From the NCBI GenBank assembly GCA_002746305.1, contig NVWV01000006.1, forward strand, positions 220,103 through 284,102: a stretch of DNA of 64,000 bases, written 5' to 3'. Positions 9,001 through 16,454 of the stretch are shown here, one piece after another. The translations under genes were made by a program, and so were the position numbers. Below the pieces are notes generated by a model. The model had not been told where the DNA came from. It did no database searches and worked only from the letters and a program-made list of their open reading frames with translations. The first letter of the stretch is position 1; the number at the start of each line of letters is the position of its first letter. Source of the stretch: Bacteroidota bacterium. Its GTDB lineage: Bacteria > Bacteroidota > Bacteroidia > NS11-12g > UBA9320.

Positions 9001-9687
9001 TTGACAAAATACGTAAGCATAAAGAACTGGGCAAAAGATGATAAGCCACGTGAAAAACTAGCCCTTAATGGTCGCGAAACTTTAAGCAATGCAGAATTAT
9101 TAGCTATATTACTAGGTAACGGAACACGCAGAAAATCCGCCGTAGGTTTAGCTAGAGATGTTATGACTCTTGCTGACAATAATCTCAACGCTCTAGCTAA
9201 ACTAAGTATAAGTGACTTATGCAAAATTAGTGGCATAGGACCTGCAAAAGCGATTACAATCATAGCTGCAATTGAACTCGGAGGACGACGTAAAAAGTCC
9301 ATTATCACAAGCAACTTTATTAAAAGTAGTTTTGAAGCATACGAATACTTCAGCCCAATGCTTCAGGACAAAGAATACGAGGAATTTTGGATTTTACTCC
9401 TGAAACAAAACAATAAAATTATCAAGTCTTACAAGGTAAGTGATGGCGGTCTGACTAGTACTATTGCTGACCCTAAACGTCTTTTCAAAATAGCACTGGA
9501 AAACAACGCCGTAAATATTATTTTATGTCATAACCACCCAAGTGGGAATCTGACTCCAAGCGTGGCGGACTTCAAACTCACAGAGAAAATTGTAAATGGG
9601 GGTAAGCAGCTTGACATTTCAATTCTGGATCATATCATCATAACAGATAGCGGATTCTATTCCTTTGCAGATGAAGGGCAGATGTGA
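9001..9687 (+). CDS. radC: RadC family JAB/MPN protein
   Basis: The 228-residue product has the UPF0758/RadC layout. An N-terminal helix-hairpin-helix region is present (ISDLCKISGIGPAKAITI, about 70-87). The JAB domain follows, with the metal motif HNHPSGNLTPSVAD (177-190) complete. The family is named for DNA repair, but its biochemical role is unsettled; the JAB fold is a zinc hydrolase fold. Translation probably starts at the TTG at 9001, since the family N-terminus (SIKNWAKDDKPREKL) begins right there and no ATG is available. The start lies 10 bp beyond the rpsT terminator. Confidence 0.9.
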   Translation: MTKYVSIKNWAKDDKPREKLALNGRETLSNAELLAILLGNGTRRKSAVGLARDVMTLADNNLNALAKLSISDLCKISGIGPAKAITIIAAIELGGRRKKSIITSNFIKSSFEAYEYFSPMLQDKEYEEFWILLLKQNNKIIKSYKVSDGGLTSTIADPKRLFKIALENNAVNIILCHNHPSGNLTPSVADFKLTEKIVNGGKQLDISILDHIIITDSGFYSFADEGQM

Positions 9688-9699
9688 ACAGCACATCTG
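9679..9699. terminator. Hairpin between convergent radC and M1 peptidase genes
   Basis: CAGATGTG (9679-9686) and CACATCTG (9692-9699) form a perfect 8-bp stem with a 5-nt loop that overlaps the radC stop codon. No T-run follows on either strand, so it is not a standard intrinsic terminator. It may end or stabilise one or both convergent transcripts. Confidence 0.35.
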
Positions 9700-9712
9700 T
9701 ATGCCTCCACTC

Positions 9713-12700
9713 TTAAAACAACTTTAACTGACGTTTTAGCTTACTAGGCATCAAATTGTTTATATCTAAAACAAATGTAATCCGTTCTGCAAAACCATTG
9801 ATGTTACTCGGGTAGTTTACACCTTCTTGATAATCTGTAAAATCACTACTCTGTGCTAAATTAAAGAAAATTTCAAATCTATCAGGGATAATCTCTAGCT
9901 CTAAACCAAGATTATAAATCATTTTACTTTCTGACTTATTCCATGTTTCCTTATCCAAATCTTCATACATCAAAAATTCAAAATATGGCTTTACTGGAAT
10001 CTTTCCCGGAAGAGGTACAGTCACATTTACATTCATAAGCCAAGACTCATTATCTGCCAAGAGACCAACTAATTTAGAAAAATCTCTTCTATTGGATATC
10101 TGGTTCTGGAATACTCCATATGTAGCATTTCGATGTAATAAATAGTCGTCAAACCTATAATCGTAGTAACCAGCTTTGTTTGTACTTCCAATGGTATTTT
10201 GATATTGACCTTGTTTGTCAATATTATTAAAAGTATACACTCCATAAACTCTTAACTCAATGGGTTTGTCTTTTAGACCAATATCAAAATTATATTTAAA
10301 GACGGATGACAGTCTTAGTAAATCATCACTAACCTTATCTTCTCTTAAGAAAGGGAAATACTTTCTATTGTATAAGAAAGTGCCTACACTATCATATACA
10401 TCGTACCATGATTGTGGATTTGCAGTGTCCCCTACTATTACGTTTTGTGACACCTTACCCCATTCTGCCCTTACCTCCCAAGAGTATCCATTAATATTTC
10501 TCTTATTCTCAATCTTATAGGCTAACGTTAAAAAGTTCCTGCTTGCCTCAGTAGGAACACTGTTAGGACCTGATAAGGTATCTCGTTCTATATCAAATTG
10601 AGGACTAAAGAAGAGCTGATCATACTGTAGTTTAAGTGTTTTATTAACTGGGCTTCTCTGCGTTTTTTTCGGCAAACGATAGGTCAAATATGGAGCCACT
10701 TTAAGATACTTATACTCTTGTTTAAACCCTCGTTCTAAATAGTTGAAGCTTTTGGCTTCTGCCCCTATTTCTATAAACTGGGCTTTACCGTTCAGTGGTT
10801 TTGTATAATTAATTCCAGCAGTTCCATTAAGTGATTTCTTTTGGAAGGAATACATTGGAAAAACATGATACTGTAAGGGTTTATTACCAACGGAATAATT
10901 ATGAAAACCTATTCCAAGCATACTTTTATCGTAAGCGTTCCAGCCATAAACAGGAATGGCATATATTTCTTTCAAATCTGGCTTATCACGACCTGAACCT
11001 ATCTTTAATTTCAATGTTTTATTGGTTGAATTATTCCCTTTATGTAAGTCCAGGGTAACACCTTTAGGGTCCACTATGGCAGACCTTTTAGCACTACTAT
11101 CTTCAATTATTATGCTCTTCCCTGGAAACACTTCATACCATTCAGTAGATGCTTCCCCATTTCTTGTTATTTCCAATGGAATTGGGACGGTAATATCCGA
11201 CTTATTCTTGAGTTCAAAACCTTTCTTATGCTTACATACCGCGTAATCAATTTTTTTATCTGTAGTTAATACTTCATCAAAAAACCAAGTCAAGTTCTTT
11301 CCACTTGTAGCCTCAAATGATTTTTTCATATCATCAGGAAGAGGATGTTTAAACTTCCAAGTATCAAAATAAGTAGTCATACATTCTTTGAATACTTGAG
11401 CTCCCAGATATGCCTCTAGATAACCAAATGATGATGAGCCTATTCCATAAACACTCATCCCATAATTCCCGTTTGTGAGTTCGATAGATGAGGTGGAAAT
11501 TGCTTGGTGCTCACTTCTCAATAAATTATCTTTAACTAGAGCACCCATGATAAGAGAATTGGGATCTAACTTATCTCCTCTCTTCATAGCCTTTCCTTCA
11601 TAGTAACTATTTATTGATTCATCCATCCAAGGGTATTCCCTTTCATTGTTGGCCAATATGCCATAAAACCAATTGTGACCAACTTCATGAATGATTACTT
11701 CTTCACCCATAAAATCACACAAGGTAATCATCGGATATTCCATCCCCCCACCTGCTTTCAACTCCCCATGAACAACTGTAGCGTGGCTATAAGGATATGC
11801 TCCAACATTTTCTGAATAATAGGTAATAGCTGTTTCAATATGTTTTAAATTTTTAGCATCAGGTTCTGCTGCAACAACTCTTGCCAAAACCTCCTTATCT
11901 CCTACTTTAATCTTAGTGGTTACATATCCCCATCTCTTACTTGCAAACCAAGCAAAATCATGTACGTTGCTTGCTGTGAATTGGACTGTCTTTAAACGAG
12001 AAGAACTTGGAGAAACCGAATCTCCCAAACCTGGTTTATTTGCAGATAGTTCTCCTATTGTCTGACATTCTCCCGTCGCAACTACTGTATAGTTTTCAGG
12101 CAGAGTTACATTCACTTTAAAACTTCCAAATTCGGAATAGAATTCACCCATATTGAGATATGGCATTGGATTCCATCCATTGACATCGTAAACCGCTGGC
12201 TTTGGATACCATTGTGTGATAAAATAGTCCTGGTCTTCGTGACCCAGCCTTGAGAATACTTTCGGCAACTTCACTTTAAATGGGGTCAACAACACCACTT
12301 TTTCGCCAAAGGGTAATGGTTCGGTCAAAAGTATTTTTATAACGTCTATATTTTTTGTCTGTTCCACAATAAGTGTTTGACCTTGCGAGCTAAAACTAAC
12401 ATTTTCAATAAATCCACGGTCTTGCTCTTTACTATAATAGAAGTCCATTTCGCCATTTTCTTCCATCTGCTGACCAAAAGCAGTATTATTATTCTTATAT
12501 CCATTGGCCCAAAGATGTATGTACATTTCATTAAGTGTATCTGGACTATTATTGGTATAGGTAATTACCATTTCACCACTTAAAGTGTGATTAACATCAT
12601 CTAATTTTACATCAATTAGATAGTCTACGTCTTGTTGCCAAGGAGCTTGAGACACTGACTGCGAGTAACTTGTGACACTACAAAGTAAAATTGCAAAGAA

Positions 12701-12718
12701 TACAACGTTCTTAATCAT
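9713..12718 (-). CDS. M1-family zinc metallopeptidase, secreted, with long C-terminal domain
   Basis: From the ATG at 12716-12718 the product has 1001 residues and a clean signal peptide (MIKNVVFFAILLCSVTSYSQ). An ATG 36 bp upstream would bury that peptide and is rejected. The M1 core shows GGGMEYP (323-329, equivalent of the GxMEN exopeptidase motif), HEVGH (344-348) and the third zinc ligand E367 in WMDESIN. It should cleave N-terminal residues from peptides in the periplasm or at the cell surface. Residues from about 590 on are beta-rich with alternating hydrophobic positions (KPYFEFLMYEDLD, RFEIFFNLAQSSDF), like an outer-membrane barrel. Such M1-barrel fusions occur in Bacteroidota; here the barrel is inferred. 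Confidence 0.9.
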   Translation of the reverse strand: MIKNVVFFAILLCSVTSYSQSVSQAPWQQDVDYLIDVKLDDVNHTLSGEMVITYTNNSPDTLNEMYIHLWANGYKNNNTAFGQQMEENGEMDFYYSKEQDRGFIENVSFSSQGQTLIVEQTKNIDVIKILLTEPLPFGEKVVLLTPFKVKLPKVFSRLGHEDQDYFITQWYPKPAVYDVNGWNPMPYLNMGEFYSEFGSFKVNVTLPENYTVVATGECQTIGELSANKPGLGDSVSPSSSRLKTVQFTASNVHDFAWFASKRWGYVTTKIKVGDKEVLARVVAAEPDAKNLKHIETAITYYSENVGAYPYSHATVVHGELKAGGGMEYPMITLCDFMGEEVIIHEVGHNWFYGILANNEREYPWMDESINSYYEGKAMKRGDKLDPNSLIMGALVKDNLLRSEHQAISTSSIELTNGNYGMSVYGIGSSSFGYLEAYLGAQVFKECMTTYFDTWKFKHPLPDDMKKSFEATSGKNLTWFFDEVLTTDKKIDYAVCKHKKGFELKNKSDITVPIPLEITRNGEASTEWYEVFPGKSIIIEDSSAKRSAIVDPKGVTLDLHKGNNSTNKTLKLKIGSGRDKPDLKEIYAIPVYGWNAYDKSMLGIGFHNYSVGNKPLQYHVFPMYSFQKKSLNGTAGINYTKPLNGKAQFIEIGAEAKSFNYLERGFKQEYKYLKVAPYLTYRLPKKTQRSPVNKTLKLQYDQLFFSPQFDIERDTLSGPNSVPTEASRNFLTLAYKIENKRNINGYSWEVRAEWGKVSQNVIVGDTANPQSWYDVYDSVGTFLYNRKYFPFLREDKVSDDLLRLSSVFKYNFDIGLKDKPIELRVYGVYTFNNIDKQGQYQNTIGSTNKAGYYDYRFDDYLLHRNATYGVFQNQISNRRDFSKLVGLLADNESWLMNVNVTVPLPGKIPVKPYFEFLMYEDLDKETWNKSESKMIYNLGLELEIIPDRFEIFFNLAQSSDFTDYQEGVNYPSNINGFAERITFVLDINNLMPSKLKRQLKLF

Positions 12719-12793
12719 AATTTTGAAGATAATATGTTGGCAAAATAAAGTCATATAGCGAACTTTGCCCTATATTTCTTAATCAACATAGTG

Positions 12794-12801
12794 TAGTTTT
12801 G
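12794..12801 (+). promoter_or_regulatory. -7 promoter box (TAGTTTTG) of the TPR-comA pair
   Basis: TAGTTTTG fully matches TAnnTTTG and lies 17 bp before the ATG at 12819. Confidence 0.5.
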
Positions 12802-12818
12802 GATAAAGTGAAAAGGAT

Positions 12819-14219
12819 ATGATGGAAAACGATGATTTTATTAATGAGGGGATGGATGAACGGGCTCGAAATTTTGAACGTCTTCTGAATAGTGGAGATA
12901 ACTTTTTTTACGACAATGATGAACTCGGTCAAATAATAGATTACTACATTGACTTCGAAGAGATTAGTAAGGCAAATAAGGCAATTGAATATGCTGAGAG
13001 CATTTACCCTTTTGAAACCTACTATAAAATTAAAAAAGCCGAAGTTTACATTGCAGAACGAAATATAAACGGAGCTATTAAGCTCCTAGAGAAATATAGA
13101 AGCATAGAACCTCAAAACGGCGAGATTGCAAAACTTCTTGGAGACTGCTATAGCATAAGTTTACAGTTCAAACGGGCTATAGACAGCTATCTATTTGCAC
13201 TTAAACAAGAACCTGATAGTGAAGAGTTACTTCTTCGACTAGCTCGTGTCAATTTTGCTTTAGGAAATAATAAAAAAGCACTTACCTATATCCATTCTTT
13301 TCCAAAAGATCATGATTATGATGAATTAAGCATCCAAGATTTTATTCGTCTTTTCTTAGACTATAATCAATTCGCAGATGCAATACTTTTTCTTGAAAAA
13401 GTAATCAATCAAGACCCATACAACTATACAGCTTGGTACTTTACGGGTTTAATTCAGCAACGGCAAGAAGATTATTCTAAGGCTATTGACGCTTTTGAGT
13501 TTTGTATTGCAATTGACGATTCGAATACAATGGGGCATTTGGGAAAAGGTAATTGTCTAATGGAAAAAGACGAATACCTTCAGGCTATTGAATCATTTAA
13601 GTTATCTCTTGATGATGATGAGACAGATGCCGAAGTTCTTTGTAACATAGCTGAATGTTATGAAAATATGAAAGACGATAATGGAGCCAAGTTTCATTAT
13701 CAGAAGTCAATTAACACCAATCCAAACCTATCTGACGCCTACTTTGGCTTAGCTATGGTCTATAAAAGAAATGAGCAATGGAAAGATGCAAAACGAAACA
13801 TTCAAAAGGCCATTGATATAGATCGATATGAAAGCATGTACCATATCGAAATAGCAGAAATATATCTTCTTCGCGAAGAAAAGGAACTCTGCTATACCCA
13901 TTATCAATATGCCTATGAGATTGATCCAGAAACTCCCGAAATTATTTTAGACTTTGCTCATGCAAAATTTGAATTAGATGAAATAGATGATGCCATAGAT
14001 TTACTTCTAGAACATCTTGAGAATCATGATGAGGATCACAGAATGTATTATAGAATTGCTTCATATACATTCACCATTGGTCACTATGAAAAAGGGTACA
14101 ATTTCTTACACGCAGCATTAAAAATGAACCCAAAAGAATACATCTTATTGTATGAATTTGCTCCATTTACCGAAAACATGGATACTATTACAAATATCAT
14201 AGATTTGTACACGAAATAA
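12819..14219 (+). CDS. Tetratricopeptide repeat protein
   Basis: The 466-residue acidic protein is built almost wholly from 34-residue helix pairs of TPR type, roughly a dozen units (for example YTAWYFTGLIQQRQEDYSKA and SDAYFGLAMVYKRNEQWKDA). It has no signal peptide or membrane segment, so it is a cytoplasmic scaffold. It starts ATGATG. The stop is 4 bp before the comA-like gene, so the two are co-transcribed. No specific partner can be named. Confidence 0.85.
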   Translation: MMENDDFINEGMDERARNFERLLNSGDNFFYDNDELGQIIDYYIDFEEISKANKAIEYAESIYPFETYYKIKKAEVYIAERNINGAIKLLEKYRSIEPQNGEIAKLLGDCYSISLQFKRAIDSYLFALKQEPDSEELLLRLARVNFALGNNKKALTYIHSFPKDHDYDELSIQDFIRLFLDYNQFADAILFLEKVINQDPYNYTAWYFTGLIQQRQEDYSKAIDAFEFCIAIDDSNTMGHLGKGNCLMEKDEYLQAIESFKLSLDDDETDAEVLCNIAECYENMKDDNGAKFHYQKSINTNPNLSDAYFGLAMVYKRNEQWKDAKRNIQKAIDIDRYESMYHIEIAEIYLLREEKELCYTHYQYAYEIDPETPEIILDFAHAKFELDEIDDAIDLLLEHLENHDEDHRMYYRIASYTFTIGHYEKGYNFLHAALKMNPKEYILLYEFAPFTENMDTITNIIDLYTK

Positions 14220-14223
14220 ACCA

Positions 14224-14991
14224 ATGATAAATCCAGATTTTAAACTGAAAAACATTCCAAATCGAACAAGTAAACCCAGAGAACATGGGCTTACTATGGT
14301 AATGGACAAAGGACTTAGTTGCAGACAAGTAGAAGACTTTTTAGAAGTATCTGCTGACATGACAGATATTGTTAAACTTGGTTTTGGTACAAGTTCTGTA
14401 ACTCCAAATCTTGAGAAAAAATTGGCTATATACAAAGAGGCCAACATCCCAGTATATTTAGGAGGCACCCTATTTGAAGCTTATGTCATTCGAGGTCAGT
14501 TTGAAGATTTTAAAAGACTGCTTAATAAATATGGATTAAGCCATGTGGAAGTGTCTGATGGTAGCATCGAAATATCTGAAGAAGAAAAATGTGGATACAT
14601 CCGCTCACTAGCTAAAGACTTTACAGTTCTAAGTGAGGTAGGAAGTAAGGACGCCGAAAAAATAATTCCTCCATATAAGTGGATTGCAATGATGAAGGCG
14701 GAAATTGAAGCAGGTGCATGGAAGGTAATTGCAGAAGCTCGTGAAAGTGGTACCGTTGGTATTTTCAGAAATTCAGGAGAAGTTCGTTCTGGATTGATAG
14801 AAGAAATTTTACAACACATACCATTGGATACTATTTTGTGGGAAGCACCACAAAAGGTACAGCAAGTATGGTTTATAAAATTATACGGCTATAATGTAAA
14901 TTTAGGAAATATTGCACCTAATGAAGTTATTCCATTAGAAACATTGAGACTTGGTCTGAGAGGAGATACTTTCGACCAGTGGTTGACATAA
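14224..14991 (+). CDS. comA: Phosphosulfolactate synthase (ComA family)
   Basis: The 255-residue protein matches the ComA TIM-barrel family in length and motifs: REHGLTMVMDKGL (residues 19-31), VKLGFGTS, YLGGTLFEAY, HVEVSDGSIEIS, VLSEVGSKD and WEAPQKVQQVWFI. Known ComA enzymes add sulfite to phosphoenolpyruvate to give (2R)-phospho-3-sulfolactate, the first step toward coenzyme M in methanogens. Bacteroidota lack coenzyme M metabolism, so here the product may feed sulfolactate or cysteate, possibly for sulfonolipids; this is inference. ComB, ComC and sulfopyruvate genes are not in the window. A bidirectional terminator follows. Confidence 0.85.
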   Translation: MINPDFKLKNIPNRTSKPREHGLTMVMDKGLSCRQVEDFLEVSADMTDIVKLGFGTSSVTPNLEKKLAIYKEANIPVYLGGTLFEAYVIRGQFEDFKRLLNKYGLSHVEVSDGSIEISEEEKCGYIRSLAKDFTVLSEVGSKDAEKIIPPYKWIAMMKAEIEAGAWKVIAEARESGTVGIFRNSGEVRSGLIEEILQHIPLDTILWEAPQKVQQVWFIKLYGYNVNLGNIAPNEVIPLETLRLGLRGDTFDQWLT

Positions 14992-15008
14992 ATAAAAACA
15001 ACATTAAA

Positions 15009-15057
15009 AAGTAAAAAGGCTCGTCCCGATAACTATCGTGGACGAGCCTTTTTACTT
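15009..15057. terminator. Bidirectional terminator between comA-like gene and 15076 gene
   Basis: A long stem pairs AAGTAAAAAGGCTCGTCC with GGACGAGCCTTTTTACTT. An inner CGAT/ATCG stem encloses an AACT loop. T-runs are present on both strands, which suits the convergent gene pair. Confidence 0.9.
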
Positions 15058-15075
15058 TAATTACTTTGCTACCTA

Positions 15076-15489
15076 CTATTCCACTATCGGACGCCTTATC
15101 AATACCATCTCAATTGAAGTATTAGGCTCTGTAGACACTATTCTATTTTTATAACCCATAGATACTATGTATGTACCTGACATAGGAACTACAAAATCCA
15201 ACTTACTCGTTTTTATACCTAGAGAATCTTTCATATTTGCTATTGGTTTCATCTGCATATCAAATATATTGATGTATGTGATAATATCTGGTTTATTAAA
15301 AAACAGATTAAAAATATAGTCATATCCCTTTTCGGCAGGAAACTCATATTGATATACACTCTCAGTTTGTAAATCTAGTTTTTGAGATCGAATAAATTTC
15401 CAGCCAATATTAGGATTTACCTCAACTATCTGAGCGGAAATGCTTCCTGTTATAGCTATTGCCAATAACAAGGTAAGAAAATGTTTCAT
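15076..15489 (-). CDS. Small secreted protein of unknown function
   Basis: The 137-residue product starts with a signal peptide (MKHFLTLLLAIAITGSISAQ). The mature part is beta-rich (YDYIFNLFFNKPDIITYINI, LDFVVPMSGTYIVSMGYKN) and resembles a small pre-peptidase/jelly-roll type sandwich. No catalytic motif is seen. It begins 7 bp after the 45-codon ORF and ends the minus-strand run headed by ccmC. It is probably periplasmic. Confidence 0.7.
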   Translation of the reverse strand: MKHFLTLLLAIAITGSISAQIVEVNPNIGWKFIRSQKLDLQTESVYQYEFPAEKGYDYIFNLFFNKPDIITYINIFDMQMKPIANMKDSLGIKTSKLDFVVPMSGTYIVSMGYKNRIVSTEPNTSIEMVLIRRPIVE

Positions 15490-15496
15490 TTTAATT

Positions 15497-15634
15497 TTAA
15501 CGTTTTATAGTAGCAGTTTCTTTTACTACGTTCTCTTTTAGACGATGCAATTCGTCCAATCGTTGTCTAAACTCCATACAGATTTTAAAAATGTCATATG
15601 AATATTTGTCATACTTAATTTCTTGCCCTTCCAT
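15497..15634 (-). CDS. Small 45-residue coiled-coil-like protein, overlooked ORF
   Basis: The minus strand encodes MEGQEIKYDKYSYDIFKICM... to ...ATIKR, then TAA. The second half (EFRQRLDELHRLKENVVKE) has heptad spacing of Leu/Val and reads as an amphipathic helix. It sits 42 bp after the DUF2520 gene stop and 7 bp before the next start, all on one strand. Operon-like spacing and sensible composition support it as a real gene. There is no signal peptide or membrane segment, and no family is recognised. Confidence 0.5.
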   Translation of the reverse strand: MEGQEIKYDKYSYDIFKICMEFRQRLDELHRLKENVVKETATIKR

Positions 15635-15676
15635 AATTATTCTGATTTACTTAGGCACAAGATAGTTAAAATAGAT

Positions 15677-16450
15677 CTAAGTCTGGGCTTTGTTCATAAG
15701 AAAATCAGACAACTTTTCATAAACATCACGTACATTATCCTCCTTTAACATGGCTATATGCTTCGCTATCACGTCCCTATCTCCTCTCTTGGCAGGTCCT
15801 GTCTGCCAACCAGAAGGCTTACCAGACTTTAATCGAAGTGCTGTTTCTTTAATTATTGGCAATAGATTATTAAAATCTAGCCCTTCAGCTTCCAAATACT
15901 CATCGGCTATGGTGTACATAAGATTACTAAAGTTATTGGCAAATACTGCCGCTAGGTGATACTTGTTACGCTCCTCTGAACTTACTTCTTTTACCCTGTT
16001 GGAGATGCTATCGGCAAGTTGGGTTACTTTTCTTCTCACATCCTCAGAACTCCATTCTGTGAAAATTGGAACTTCCATCAAATCCGTCAATTCTTCTTTG
16101 CGAAGAGATTGCAAAGGGTATATAACACCGTAATTATCACTGTACTTTGCTAGAACGTCCATTGAAATCGGTCCTGCTGTATGGCAAATAATGGCATGCA
16201 TCCCTCCAGGCATAGATTCTAGTACCGAGGCATAAGCTTCGTCGTTAACACATAGAATGACAAAGTCCGAATCCTTGTACATTTCACTGGCTGTATCTCC
16301 GTAATATGCTCCAAATTTCCGTGCTAAAAGCTTCGCATTTTCAATATTATGACTAATAACTTGATTGATTGTATGTCCTGCTTTATCAAAAGCATGAGCC
16401 AAATTGGTTGCTACATTTCCACTTCCAATAAATGTAACTTTATACTTCAT
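15677..16450 (-). CDS. Rossmann-like / DUF2520 domain protein
   Basis: The 257-residue product opens with a dinucleotide-binding fold (VTFIGSGNVATNLAHAF, residues 5-21; GxGxxA type), as in F420/NADP oxidoreductase and ProC-like proteins. An all-helical DUF2520 domain follows from about 130 (EVSSEERNKYHLAAVFANNF). It is likely an NAD(P)-dependent dehydrogenase of unknown substrate. The start is 4 bp past the ccmF stop, placing it in the ccm transcript. Confidence 0.85.
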   Translation of the reverse strand: MKYKVTFIGSGNVATNLAHAFDKAGHTINQVISHNIENAKLLARKFGAYYGDTASEMYKDSDFVILCVNDEAYASVLESMPGGMHAIICHTAGPISMDVLAKYSDNYGVIYPLQSLRKEELTDLMEVPIFTEWSSEDVRRKVTQLADSISNRVKEVSSEERNKYHLAAVFANNFSNLMYTIADEYLEAEGLDFNNLLPIIKETALRLKSGKPSGWQTGPAKRGDRDVIAKHIAMLKEDNVRDVYEKLSDFLMNKAQT

Positions 16451-16454
16451 ACAA

